From assembly GCA_964036665.1 (NCBI GenBank), contig OZ038529.1, positions 10,462,501 through 10,526,500 on the forward strand: 64,000 nt of DNA, read 5' to 3'. Position numbers and translations under genes: made by a program. A model generated the notes under the pieces. That model had not been told where the DNA came from. It saw only the letters and a program-made list of their open reading frames with translations, and did no database searches. Origin of the DNA: Gordius sp. MW1 (taxonomy: Eukaryota > Nematomorpha > Gordioida > Gordea > Gordiidae). Shown piece by piece: positions 19,991-32,400 of this stretch; the stretch's first letter is position 1, and each line of letters opens with the position of its first letter.

Positions 19991-20274
19991 TGTGGCGTTT
20001 TAGACATTGGCGAGATAAAGTAGCGAACGGACATTCACTTCACTTTTACTTGTCGATTAAAAAGCATCCATCCAGGAACAATTCCTTCCGTCATCATAAA
20101 ATTCATCTTATCGCTCAAATAACATTCATCGCTAATATCTCAAATAACATTCATCGCTAATATCTCAAATAACATTCATCGCTAATATCAATATTTGTTT
20201 ATTAATATTTCATTTGCATTATTATCGCGCGTGTGAAAATACAGAAAATAAACAACTACCTAGCAATCATTACA
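19991..20274 (+). repeat. 5' LTR of the gypsy element
   Basis: 284 bp. It carries three copies of a 25-bp unit (TCAAATAACATTCATCGCTA...) at about 20115-20188, where the 3' LTR has two. Otherwise no difference from the 3' LTR was seen by eye. Confidence 0.95.
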
Positions 20275-20292
20275 TTGGTGACCTGAGACGTG

Positions 20293-21132
20293 ATGGAAAC
20301 AAACTCAACAATTCCAGACTCTAATGAACCAAGAGAAAGCGCAGTTCATGTGAGAATTCCTGAATTCCATTCTAAAAATATTCGCATATGGTTGTCACAG
20401 GTAGAAGCCGTGTTTCACACACGCAACATATCCTCGCAGAAGACTAAGTATTCCTACCTAGTCGAATCACTACCCCCAGAAGTCGCGGAAGAGGTGGCAG
20501 ACCTCATATTCACGGTTCCTGAAATTACCCCTTACGACAAACTGAAGGAAGCAATCGTAAAAAGACTAGGAGACAGTGATGAAAAAAGGATAAGGAATTT
20601 ATTCTCTTCGATATTCCTAGGAGACCGCACCCCATCCCAATTGGTAAGATACTTAAAATCTCGTTTAGGTAATAATGTGATGGACGAAAAGATTTTAAGC
20701 CTCTGGATGGATAAGCTACCCCAACATGTGGTAAGCATGTTGGCTACAATGGGAGATGACCAATCACTTGATCGTATAGCAGAAGTCGCTGATAGGATTC
20801 ACGAAACGTTCAGAGTCAGTAGCTTAGCATCAGTAGCTACTCCCTATAACCTCACTCCAAATAACCCTACTCCCAATATTCCTATTCCCAATACTCAAAC
20901 AAACGAAATGCAGGAACTGATCAAAGCTGTGTCACAATTAGAACTCAGAGTAAATCAATTAACAGGCAATCCCAACGACAGTAGGACGACATGGAGAAGG
21001 TCAGGCAGATCTAGGTCATCATCCAGACAACGCCCAACTGACACATGTTGGTACCATTATAAATTTGGAAAGGAAGCCAGGAAGTGCATGCAGCCATGCA
21101 ATTTTAACACCAACTCCCAACAAAAAAACTGA
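20293..21132 (+). CDS. gag: Gypsy gag-like protein
   Basis: An intact frame of about 279 aa begins at the first ATG after the primer-binding region. It would form the retrotransposon capsid and package the element RNA. The middle is a helical capsid-like region. The C-terminus is basic and Ser/Arg-rich and ends with a cysteine cluster beginning CWYH and containing two further cysteines, typical of some arthropod gypsy gags rather than a classic CCHC knuckle. It ends at a TGA that directly follows a slippery A-AAA-AAC, so pol is probably made by -1 frameshifting. Confidence 0.85.
   Translation: METNSTIPDSNEPRESAVHVRIPEFHSKNIRIWLSQVEAVFHTRNISSQKTKYSYLVESLPPEVAEEVADLIFTVPEITPYDKLKEAIVKRLGDSDEKRIRNLFSSIFLGDRTPSQLVRYLKSRLGNNVMDEKILSLWMDKLPQHVVSMLATMGDDQSLDRIAEVADRIHETFRVSSLASVATPYNLTPNNPTPNIPIPNTQTNEMQELIKAVSQLELRVNQLTGNPNDSRTTWRRSGRSRSSSRQRPTDTCWYHYKFGKEARKCMQPCNFNTNSQQKN
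21123..21129 (+). promoter_or_regulatory. Probable -1 ribosomal frameshift site
   Basis: The heptamer A AAA AAC is in register with the gag frame and lies immediately before the gag TGA (21130-21132). The -1 frame is open across this point and leads straight into the protease. This is the sequence class known from retroviral and retrotransposon gag-pro shifts. Confidence 0.65.
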
Positions 21133-21155
21133 CGGGCCGTCCCATATGGGCGACA

Positions 21156-24100
21156 ATGGGAAACGGCCGTACTTTCAGCCGCCTATTCTATTTATTCGAC
21201 CGGTCCACCCAACGAAAATATCTCGTCGACACAGGCGCTGAAGTTAGCGTAATCCCACCCCCTCCCAAACATCCATTGATCCCGCATGGCCCAACTCTAC
21301 AAGCGGCTAACCAAACCAGCATACACACATACGGACAAGTCGTATTGGGTTTAGACCTTGGTTTGCGACGGGAATTCAAATGGGTATTTTTAGTCGCAAA
21401 CGTACACACCCCTATAATTGGAGCTGACTTACTGCACCACTATAAGTTAGTTGTGGACATCAACAATAAACGACTTATAGACAGCACCACACAATTATCG
21501 TCGAGAGGAACATCCTCACCACACCAGACGTTCGGCATCCGTGTAGCACTCAGCAATCACAGCACAAAATTCGATGCAATTCTGCAAGAATTTCCATCAC
21601 TCATATCCCCTCTAAACTTCAACCGACAGATTCCACCCCATGATGTGCTCCACCACATTCTGACAAAAGGCCCAGCACAGCACTCACGCCCCAGACGATT
21701 GGCGCCCGATAAATTAAGTTCAGCCAAGAAAGAGTTCGAATATATGCTGGAACTTGGGATCATCAGAGAGTCAAAAAGTAATTGGGCATCCCCATTACAT
21801 CTGGCTGCCAAAAAGTCAGGCGACTGGAGACCGTGTGGGGACTATCGCGGGCTGAACAAAGTCACATTGCCTGATCGGTATCCCATTCCCCACATACATG
21901 ATTTTTCCGCCAACCTCCACAACAAAACAATATTTTCCAAGCTCGACCTGGTAAGAGCATATCACAACATTCCAATTGCAGCAGGTGACATCAGCAAAAC
22001 AGCCGTGACAACGCCATTTGGTTTATACGAATTCACTAGAACCCTTTGGTCTAAGAAACGCGGCTCAGACATTTCAACGGTTCATAGATGAAGTGTTAAG
22101 AGGGCTCGACTATGCCTACGCTTATATCGACGATATACTTATAGCTAGCACCTCGGAAAAAGAACACGAAAATCACTTAAGGACCGTTTTACAACGACTA
22201 CAGGACTTTGACCTCCGAATAAGTCCTTTAAAATGCAAGTTTGGAACTCACGAACTCGAGTTTCTGGGACATCATATATCAAAAACTGGCATCACTCCAC
22301 TAATGGATAAGGTCGACGCTATCCGCGAATTTCCACTACCGGACTCCACAAAGAAGCTTCGCAGATTCTTGGGGATGATAAATTTTTATCGTAGATTCCT
22401 ACCCGGAATTTCCCGTACCCTTCAACCTTTAACGGACGTGTTAAAGAAACCAAAAAAATCTCTAACTTTCAACGACGACCAGATAAAAGCGTTCGAAAAA
22501 GCAAAATCAGCTTTAGCAGATTTTACCGCACTTAGTTTCTTAGATACAGATCCACGAACAGAAATAAGGTTGACTACAGACGCATCGGACACAGCAGTCG
22601 GAGCAGTATTGGAGCAGGTAATTTCGGACCAGGTAAAACCAATATCATTTTATTCGGTCAAGCTACAACCAACGCAAACGCGATATAGCACTTTCGGCCG
22701 GGAGCTTCTTGCAATTTATTTAGCTATTAAGCACTTTCGCCACTTTTTAGAAGGTCGAAGTTTCTCCGTGTATACGGACCACAAACCACTAATTTACGCC
22801 TTTAACGCTAAACCTGACCAGTATTCACCTAGAGAAACGAGACAATTGGACCTAATATCGCAATTTACAACTGATATTCGGTACATCAAAGGTGAAAGTA
22901 ATACAGTTGCAGACGCGCTCTCTCGGACGGAGGTAGATTCTATCAGGTTACCAGAAATGCCCGATCTAGAAGAGATTAGTAGACAACAAATAAATGACGA
23001 AACCCTGAGAAACTTAAAGGATTCTTCATCTTTGAAATTGCAGTTAGTACCAATTCCAGGATCAGAGCGAAAAATCCTTTGCGATCTCTCAACCGCCAAA
23101 CCACGACCGGTAATTCCAGAAACACTCAGAAAAATAGTTTTCGACCATTTCCACACTATATCACACCCAGGTATACGCGCCACTGTGAAACTAATTACAA
23201 ATCGGGTAGTCTGGCCGTCAATAAACAAAGACGTTGTGAGATGGGCAAGAACTTGTGAAAGGTGCCAACGATGCAAGGTATTTCGACACACCGTTACAGT
23301 ACCCGGAACATTCGCTAAACCCGACGCCCGTTTTGCCCACATCCACATAGACTTGGTAGGGCCACTACCACCATCAAACGGATATACGCATATGTTAACA
23401 GCAGTGGACCGATTCACCAGATGGCCCATGGCTATTCCTTTGAATGATACATCCACGGAGGTTATCGCAAAAAAGCTGATAGAACACTGGATTGCGAACT
23501 TCGGTGTGCCACATACCATTACCACCGATAGAGGATCACAGTTCCAATCATCTCTCTTCCGAGAACTCTCCAATCTCTTAGGTTGCACACATATTAAAAC
23601 AACCGCCTACCATCCCGCCGCAAACGGACTCGTCGAACGATTCCATAGACAAGTCGTTAAAAGCCGCCGGGGAGACTAAGTGGAACGAAATTTTACCATT
23701 GATATTATTAGGATTACGTTCAACTATCAAAGAAGACATAGGAGCAACAACAGCAGAATTGGTGTACGGTACGACCTTACGACTACCAGGAGACTTCGTC
23801 CTAAAAACCGAACCTAACCCATTACAACATCATTTCGTTGACAAGCTCAGGAGGACCATGGCAAAAATTCCTTACCCCATACCAAAACACCATGCTACAA
23901 CAAAAGAACAAGTTAGCAGCTACCTGTTCGAAGCAACCCACGTGTTCGTCCGACACGACGCCGTCAGTAAGCCACTCTCTCCAACGTATGACGGTCCTTA
24001 CAAAGTATTGAAACGTGAACCAAAATACTTCGTCATTGAAAAAAATGGTAAAAGAGATTCTGTCTCGATAGACAGATTAAAACCCTGCCATCGAAGCAGA

Positions 24101-24235
24101 GAGGAACCACCCTTTCAGACCGCCGACGAAACGCAAGCTGAGGCACCGACACAAGAAGCAGAAGAACCAACCAAAATAACTAGAAAAGGCAGAAAGGTCC
24201 ATTGGCCGAAAAACCTTCGGGAATACATCACATAG
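21156..24235 (+). pseudogene. pol: Gypsy pol: protease, RT, RNase H, integrase, with two frame breaks
   Basis: Domains in order are an aspartic protease (DTGAEVS near 21225), reverse transcriptase (YIDDIL near 22120), RNase H (TDASDTAVG near 22575), integrase zinc region (paired His near 23150 and CxxC near 23260), integrase core with D, D and E in the HIDLVGPL, TDRGSQF and LVERFH segments (23345-23645), and a C-terminal integrase tail to 24235. The frame is lost near 22040, in the RT just before the YIDD segment and compatible with a 2-base loss. It is lost again near 23660, between the integrase core and tail. Active-site residues survive, but no full polyprotein can be read. It is continuous with gag through the -1 site. 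Confidence 0.92.
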
Positions 24236-24294
24236 TTTTTAGCCAACTCTTATCGACATATTTAAAACTTTAAATATATCTGGAAGGGGAGTAT

Positions 24295-24553
24295 TGTGGC
24301 GTTTTAGACATTGGCGAGATAAAGTAGCGAACGGACATTCACTTCACTTTTACTTGTCGATTAAAAAGCATCCATCCAGGAACAATTCCTTCCGTCATCA
24401 TAAAATTCATCTTATCGCTCAAATAACATTCATCGCTAATATCTCAAATAACATTCATCGCTAATATCAATATTTGTTTATTAATATTTCATTTGCATTA
24501 TTATCGCGCGTGTGAAAATACAGAAAATAAACAACTACCTAGCAATCATTACA
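24295..24553 (+). repeat. 3' LTR of the gypsy element
   Basis: 259 bp, with two copies of the 25-bp unit. It is identical by eye to the 5' LTR apart from the missing unit. Confidence 0.95.
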
Positions 24554-24557
24554 TAAC

Positions 24558-26050
24558 TATTTGTTTTAGAAAAAAGTGGAGCACAAGAAAAAAAGTAAAT
24601 TAGTAATAATAAATTAAGATATAATTATATTAGAAATAATCAATATGTTGCAATTCAACTTCCATAAATTCTAAGTTAAGATATTTTATAAAACATTTTA
24701 AAACTTAAGTATCATTTTCTCAAAACTGAGATTGGTGTAATTAATATCTGATTAATTTGTCTAAGTTGTACATGTTATATAAAAACACAATTTTCAACCA
24801 GGATCATCTTCTGTAATTTATGTTTTACAAAGTTATATTAAAATGTATGTTTATGGAACATATATTGATTCCATTATGTTTTCAAGTGTTTAAATTTTAT
24901 GTCTTGCATAAAAAACATATAGTTCCTCTATTTTATTGCTGACTTTCAACAAATATATTTTAATATATAAAATTTTATTTCACTTAAAGCTCACTTAAAA
25001 CTGAGGATTTGTTAAAGTCAAGTTGTTTATTTACTTTTTAATAAGGGACAATTTTTTTATGAAATGAATGTGGTATTTTTCCTTAAAGATGTAAGGGTCA
25101 ATGGCAAATTGTTTATCATAAAACATTTTAGTTTTTATTTATATTAATATACAAAAATAAGCATATTTTCTAAAAATATTGAATTTTATAATATAATATA
25201 AGGGATAATGTTTTGTTTAAGAGAGATGTGTGGAACAAGTAGAATTCTGAGGGTTATTACAACTAATCACTTTGCAACTAAAATTTAAGGATTTTATTCA
25301 ATAACTATAAATTTATTGATATAAAACTAAACAGATATTTAATTCACAGTATACATATTACAAAAAAAATATAATTATAAATAATTAACATTTCATGCTT
25401 CACAAAATTGTTTCCAGTACCAATATATTATTGCTCTACCAGTGACCTAAGTAATAATTATGGATCTTTTATATGATTGAAAGATTTTTAACCCCCATCC
25501 CTCTTTAAATAAAACTTAAAACATTTAGTCCTTACAAGTAAAAAGATAGCCATGGCATTCGATTGTAATTCCATAAGTAGTAGTTTCTATGGCATTATGC
25601 TTAATTAGAAAGCGTCAATCATTAGCAATAACATACTTTTAATTTTTCCTAAATACTACATTATAACATATTCATACTTTATAAAGCGTCAAGAATCAGC
25701 AAAGACATACTTTTACTCCTTCATAACAGTATAATATAACATATTCATACTTTTTAAATTAATTGGCATTAGAATCTTCATACCATACCAACAACATGAT
25801 TACGATATGATATCGTATTATTATGAACTTGTTTTGTGTGATTTCAGCAGAAGAATTTACAGTATTAACTTAAATAATTAAATACAATAGTATACATAAC
25901 AATTTGTTATATTCATTTAGCTCATATAGCAATAAATATATATCTATACCCTTAAAATAGTTTAATTCTTTATACTAAATAAAATCACATGATATTTTTA
26001 ATATTTAGTGTGATACATACATTTACTTGGCATTTTGAACTGGATTCTTT
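24558..26050. other. hAT interior after the gypsy insertion, no gene
   Basis: AT-rich stretch that probably continues the same transposase intron. A short internal duplication is seen (CATACTTTTA...ATAACATATTCATACTTT near 25630-25690 and 25705-25755). No coding signal was found. Confidence 0.45.
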
Positions 26051-26055
26051 TTTAC

Positions 26056-26900
26056 AGGAATATCACATGGTGAGTTACTGATTTGATTTGGTTGTATTTA
26101 ATTTTTAAGGTTATGCAGCCACTAGCAAAAGCTCTTGAAATTTTAGAGGGGCAATCATATATGTATATGGCATATTATACACCTACGATAAGCCAAATTC
26201 AGATATGTTTACAGAACATGGTTAGTTTGAAGTGGGGCGAACCCCTAAAAGAGGCTATTTTAAAAGGCATAAACATCAGGTATTTAATATTGATTCTAAC
26301 TTTATAAATCTTATGGGTTAAAGATTTCCAGATCTCTATGATGATGACAATATTATTGCAGCTGTCCTGCATCCAATGTTCAAAACAGATTGGGCTTGGA
26401 TAAGATTATCAAAAAATCAGGAGGAGAAATATAGAATATTAAATGCTATTAATTCTATCTTGCCAGTGCCTGCAGAAAATGTGAACCCCCAAACTTACAA
26501 TGGGTTGGATTTCCTTGACATCAGACGGGAAGATTCAAATAAAGAAATAATTGAAAACTTTGTAAAACTAAACAATACAACTTTTGAAGTATATAACGAG
26601 TTTCCCCATTTAAAACAAATTTTTATTAAATATAATGTTTGCCTCCCATCTAGTGCTCCTGTTGAAAGGCTTTCCAGCTTAGGAAAACTTATATTTGGGG
26701 ATAAACGTTCTTCTTTATTAAATGATAATTTTGAAAATAATATCTTGTTGAAGTCCAATTCCCATCTACTTCCCCCTGATTTCTATTATATATTGGAATT
26801 TTATATATTATATTGTTTAATGAAAAATAAAGTTTTTACACATGTAGCTTATTTAGTTGTGTTTGTGTATAAAAAAGCCTTATATGAAATTGTTAATTAA
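26056..26900 (+). pseudogene. hAT transposase, 3' part with dimerisation domain
   Basis: After an acceptor TTTTTTACAG, four codons (EYHM) are followed by GTGAGT. A second segment starts after AAG at about 26109 (VMQPLAKALEILEGQ, to 26279). A 44-bp GTATTT...AAAG intron leads to 26324. The last exon encodes DDDNIIAAVLHPMFK and the dimerisation motif LPSSAPVERLSS near 26643-26680. The splice pattern is inferred from protein continuity with other hATs. It completes the broken gene begun at 17650. Confidence 0.82.
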
Positions 26901-27303
26901 ATTAGATTTTATAATAGACTATTTTTAATTTAAAATAAATTATCATAAGTTTAAATAATTTAACTTCATCATCAAATTAATAGTATTTGATTCATAGAAT
27001 TGTATAATTGCTGATTGAACTTAGATTAAAAAACTAATTTTGGATTAGATAAAACGTTTTTCAACTGGATTAAATTTCTATAATATTAAAAAAAAATGAA
27101 CTGAACTATGAACTGAACTTGAACTAGTTCATTTTGTAAAATTTGAACTAAGAACTGAACTAGTTCGTTTTTTTGGGTGAACTTGAACTTGAACTAGTTA
27201 CTTTTGAAAAAATATGAACTTGAACTAATTTATTTTTGCAAATAGAACTATGAACTTGAACTAGTTCATATCTAAGATGAACTTTAACAGCTCTAACTAT
27301 AAG

Positions 27304-27440
27304 TAGTGATTCGATCTCGCCTTGGTCTCTAATGCAAAATATCGTCTTGTGCGCGATTATTAGATTCTAATCTCGCTCTTGAAATGTTTCGATGAGATAT
27401 CGACTTTTAAAAATTATTATACATAATATAAAACTAATCA
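27304..27440. other. Short spacer, no feature
   Basis: Host sequence directly after the hAT target duplication. Nothing recognised. Confidence 0.4.
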
Positions 27441-28195
27441 TTTATTCAAATTGTTGTCTGAAAAATAAAATGAAAAATTAATATTGAATAAAAAGGGATT
27501 TAAAGCAGATCTTTTATGTAATCCAAATCCAACCCTAAAAGGTTTAGAGATATTCTTCATAAGCCGTACATATGCGTCAGGGACATTTGGTTTTCACAAG
27601 CACCACCATATTAAATCCTAAGCGATCGTGTCATAAGCTTTCTCCAAGTCAATTATGACCATGATTTCTTCTCTTTTCCATATTGTGATCCATTATTTGT
27701 CTTAAGACGAAGATGGGGTCGATTATAAATTTGCCGGCAATAGATCCGGATCGCTTAGCCTATGTATCCTCTTCGTTTTTCTGCCTTGCTATTAAGATTC
27801 TTGCCTTTTTCGTGGCAAGTTACCTTGATACCTCTGTAATCGCCACATTCCTGCAGGTCTCTTTGGCTTTAAATAAGTGTTTAATCGTTCTTTCTCTAAT
27901 GATTTTGGATTCGCTCTTCTATCTTTATCTTGTGAAAGAGTTTCGTCATGGTCGTCACTCCTTTTTCTCGACACCCGACCCGTGCTTCCCTAGAAATTCC
28001 ATATGGGCTATTACCTTTACCTTTTCGCATCTTGTTCATTTGTGTGCTAACTTCATCCACCCGAAAAAGTTCAACGATATAGGGAAGGGAATCTTTTTCA
28101 TTTGCAATATTTATAAGATCCTTAATATATCCTTTCTATCTTTCCATCACCTCATTCAGCTTGAAAGGGGTGGTCTCTTCTTGTCTTAGACTGTA
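27441..28195 (-). pseudogene. Degenerate LINE reverse-transcriptase fragment
   Basis: The stretch at about 27480-27665 matches 55455-55640, which encodes the AYDTVPR segment of a non-LTR reverse transcriptase on the minus strand. Further right, the minus strand gives broken pieces of the preceding RT region (VTTMTKLFHKI and PKSLEKERL in different frames). Several frameshifts and stops are present. No 5' or 3' end of the element is visible. Confidence 0.7.
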
Positions 28196-29481
28196 GCTAG
28201 TGTTATAAGGATCTCAAGCAAAATTTGTAACAAAGTCAAATATCGGTAAACTTATAAATTTTTATTTTGTTAATATCTGTTAGACAGTGGATAACATTAA
28301 AAAATATACTTTTTATCCTTTACCTAAATTATAGTACACTTATAATTAGCACTCTCACCATAATTATATTACCAATTACATGTTTTACTAAATCCTTAAA
28401 AAATTTGTGCTTAAAATTTTCCAAAAATAAACAGATTTGTTATTTTAAATTTTTTTAATTTTTTTCTTATCTAATAATAACACAGGTCTACAAAAAGACT
28501 ATCCTGAATCGGACTTACAATTTTGATAAAGAATTTTGCCCTAAACAATAATCTGTGCTTAGTTTTCTTTCCAAAACTTTTAGTTTTTAATATAAACGAG
28601 GTTGAAGGTGCAAAACCCATTTTAATTTGAGACATTATTGCGAAGGTATTTTTAATTTATACTATAAAATACTAATTTATTACTGTAGATTAAAGTTTTA
28701 TCTATAAGTCCATTATTTTAGTTTTTTGTTTCACCTCTATATTAAAAGTATTTTATTGTAGCCATTTTACTATAAATGGATTTATAAAAGCATCTAAATT
28801 TATTTTATACTATTGTTTATTATCTCCTAGGTCTTGAAAGTCATCATTATTGTAATTTCTTAGTTAAATGCCTTAATTTAATTTTTACATTTGCTTTAAA
28901 ATATGAGAGTTATTCATATATTTTTTAGTTGCTATCATGTGTTACAATTCATTCACATGCTCACCATATGTATTTCAAATTTGCGCCCCTTAAAAATTTG
29001 AAAATTTGGAATGAAGTCCCAAATATTTATTTAAAAAGCTTCAACCTACGACTCATGACGCAAATAAGCAACTCATAAATGTAAGACAAATAAAAAATAA
29101 GGTGTTATATAGGTAAAATAAAAGCGTAGGATAAATTATGCAATTCAAATTTACTTGTTTTAAAAGTTAGAGTATTATTAATGATTGTCCTATATTACAT
29201 AAATATTTGAGCTATATATTAAAAACTAATTTAAGAAATGAATAAATAAGGCCTTTGGACATGCTTAACAATAATTATAAAAATCTTATTTATTTGAGAG
29301 ATTTTCATTTCAGATTTTGTGGATTAATCATGTCATTTTGGGGCTTGGAGGTTCTAGCTTTTTTAAATAAAATGTGCTCATTTATGTGTAATTCAAAAAT
29401 AGTGATAAAATTTTTCAAACTAATAGAAATTTTATTCTAACTGAGATTAAATTTATTTTTTATTTTATATAATAGCTTGCC
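28196..29481. other. ACSS3 upstream region, no gene recognised
   Basis: AT-rich sequence containing the likely ACSS3 promoter and 5' UTR. No reliable TATA or initiator could be singled out. Short frames at 28267 and 29255 look like chance. Confidence 0.45.
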
Positions 29482-32400
29482 ATGAAATCAACTAGCAGGC
29501 GTATAGTATCAAATTTGTTTCTACGTTATACAAACACAATACGTTATTACCAGAATAATAATGGCAACATATTAGAATATGATAAAGTTTATAAAGACAG
29601 TTTAAAAAACCCTGAAGCCTTTTGGGCTGAAAATGCCAATAAATTGTATTGGCATGAGAAATGGCAAAAAACATTGGATAGCTCCAAACCACCCTTTGAC
29701 AAATGGTACCTTTAATCAATTTTTGTTAAAAACTAAAATTTAATTTACAAATGCAATATAATATATATTTATTTATGAAGCAAACTAATTGATTTTAAAT
29801 ATCCAGGAACTTTAAGTAATTATATATTAATCCACATTTGCTAGAGTTTTTTCCCTTTTAAACCAAATAGTATAGTAGCTTTTTGTTTAGTTATGGACAT
29901 TATATTTCTTTTATCAATTTTTTATATATTATATCTCTTTGTATGTTTTTAACTTTAAATAAATGTATTTAAAAAACCTTCTTAATTAAAGATAAGAAAG
30001 AGAAAACAACTAATTTAAATGTTATATTATGTACTGATCTTGATAAATTATTATTTAGGAACCATTAATAATTGTAATTCCTCTGAATCTCAAAAAAGCT
30101 AAATATTAGTTTATTTTACCGCGTATATTTTAGAAATAATATTTGAATTATGAAAATAAATACTTAATCTCTTTTTATGCTCCACCCCCCCCCCCCCTCT
30201 TTATGGCTATGTTGATTAGACTATATTCTGATTAAGTTATGTTGTAAAGTCCCTTTAAACTTTTGAATGCACTGCGTGTTCGAATTTCTGAAAAATATGT
30301 TATTAAATTAATTTAATACAAATTGAAAAAAAAACATTCTACAACTTTGGTTTTATAAATAATTAAAATACTGAATATATATTAAACACTTACTATGCAT
30401 ATATATATTCCACTGATTGAAAGTGATTTCCAACCCGAAAACCTGTTTGGAGTTTAGTTTAGCCATCTAAAATATAACCTGGTGCCAAAAATAATTAACT
30501 GAAACAGAAATCCTTAACCAATTCCATGCTAATCTCCTAATGAAGGTCGATTTAACAAGCGCCAGCAAAATAGAGCGCAAATTTTTGCTTCGGGTGGCGC
30601 CTCGCATGCAATATAATTTTTTATGGTTTATACGGCATAATAACTTCTTAGCTTAGCCTATCTAATTTATAGTACAAAATGGTTAAAAACAAGATTGAAT
30701 CGTATGAAAAGCCTCTATAATTGTCAATATCGAGGAAAAGATAGAGTCGCATAATAATAATTACACGTTGGCTGCTGGCCGAGAGTATTTTCGGAGTACT
30801 TAAATCGTAAAATAACTAGCTACCACCACATAAGCACAGCTTTGGCACAATGGCCAACTCTGGATGAAGGTCAGTTGCACAAGGTCGTTAAGCCCCCCCC
30901 CCCCCATTTTATATGCAGTTATTATTTAATAAAATAAGAAAGTCTCATTTGCCCCTCCGACCAAGGCATCATTTTGTTAGATTTCCGCCAGATTGCGTGA
31001 TTTAAGAGACTTTTTAGTTGTTTCACAAACTTCAAAAGACTTGAGGCAATTTGCGAGGTTGTTGAAGGATTTGGATTTGGCACGCGTCGGGGCTATATGT
31101 GTCCTAAGCCTAACTCTTTGATGTGTATGTGTGCCTTAGAAACGCATTTTTTCTTTGTCATATCGTTGCTTATTTTTGAGCATAGCGACAAATCTCAAAA
31201 AAACAGAAGAGAAATTATCTACAAAAATGTTGTAACAAATACTAACTAGTAACTACCGTGCGTGCTAGTAGAAAAATTATGAGCGAACGAAGGCAAAAGA
31301 AATGTTACTAAATGCAACTTGTTCTTACTTAATAGATCCTTGCACGGGCCGATAGCCAAAATTTGAATCTAACTACTGAAATAATATCTTTTTGTAAATA
31401 GCTTAATAAATTTGTTCTAAACCCAACCCCTCCCCCAGTCTATAATCACGTTTTGTTTGTTAGTATATAATTATTTATTCGTAAATTATATTAGAACCGG
31501 GCTCGGACAATTTAAAAAATATTTGGGTCTGGCTTGAGCTGATGGAAAACGAATCCATTGTTATGCTTGCTTTTAAAGATGGGATAAATACTAACTAAAT
31601 AGTTTAAGGCTGATTTAGTATCGCTTGTGCATCGAAAATTATTTGTTCCTCGACATACTTAGTACATGCCCGAAAATGTAGGCGCTTTAATAAATGAATT
31701 TTCGAGAAATATGCTTTTTTTTATATGATAAGAAATTATTTTAAAGGAGATGTGATCGAATCAAGTTTTAAAGAGCCTTCAAATACCGAAAATAGGCTGT
31801 TATTTTGCGGCTATAAATTGAATTTTTTTAGATCAAATTTTCATTTAAAATTCCTATAAAAACCCCTTTAGCTTTGAACTAGGTTGTGTCAGCTGCTTTT
31901 AAAAGAGTCATACTTTGTTAAAAATCATTTATATATGAATTATGAAATATGGATCTCGATAGCCTACAATAAATTAATTAGCCCTTTAGCGTTCCATTTT
32001 AATTATTGGTACAAATTATTTTTTTGAATCTAATGTCGCCCGGTGGACACCCTAACAAATTGTGGTAACTTTTTTATTTGAGTTTAAACTAATTTTTGAT
32101 CGAATAATAGTTTTAAAAAATTGCATATCAATTAAAAATTCATATGCTGTCAATGATGGGCACAACCTGGGTTTGTCTTATAAGCAGGGTAATGAGATTT
32201 TATAATAAATAAGGGGAGAGCAGATAAATTTATTTTTCGAAATTTTGAATATCAATTTTATCATATTTATAAAAATTTTGGATTTAGGGGGAAGGGGGTA
32301 ACTTGCTCCCCCTGCCCCATGCTGTCAACTATTTTTAGATCATATTGATTAACACTTTTTAACACAGGTTCGTCGGCGGCAAATTTAACATTTGCTACAA

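Larger units (their letters stand above)
19991..24553 (+). mobile_element. Ty3/gypsy LTR retrotransposon, 4.6 kb
   Basis: LTRs at 19991-20274 and 24295-24553 both start TGTGGCG and end ATTACA. A 4-bp duplication TAAC flanks it (19987-19990 and 24554-24557). A primer-binding-like TTGGTGACC follows the 5' LTR and a purine tract GGAAGGGGAG precedes the 3' LTR. Gag and a pol with the order protease, reverse transcriptase, RNase H, integrase fill the interior, which is the Ty3/gypsy arrangement. No envelope frame is present. Pol has two frame breaks. Confidence 0.96.
13615..27295 (+). mobile_element. Large hAT transposon with four nested insertions, TAGAGCTGTTAA ends
   Basis: Ends TAGAGCTGTTAA and TTAACAGCTCTA are flanked by a perfect 8-bp duplication ACTATAAG (13607-13614 and 27296-27303). 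Subterminal regions (15300-15450, 17464-17510 and 27095-27290) are packed with GAACTAGTTC palindromes. The body carries an intron-containing hAT transposase split by later insertions: a TIR element (13631-15296), a non-autonomous LTR element (15454-17463), a MITE (19027-19300) and a Ty3/gypsy element (19991-24553). With these removed the element is about 5.2 kb. Confidence 0.93.

Noticed and set aside
22794..23588. 264-codon open frame on the minus strand inside the gypsy element
   Set aside because: It is antisense to the RNase H and integrase coding frame, which carries clear catalytic motifs; the reverse frame has none.
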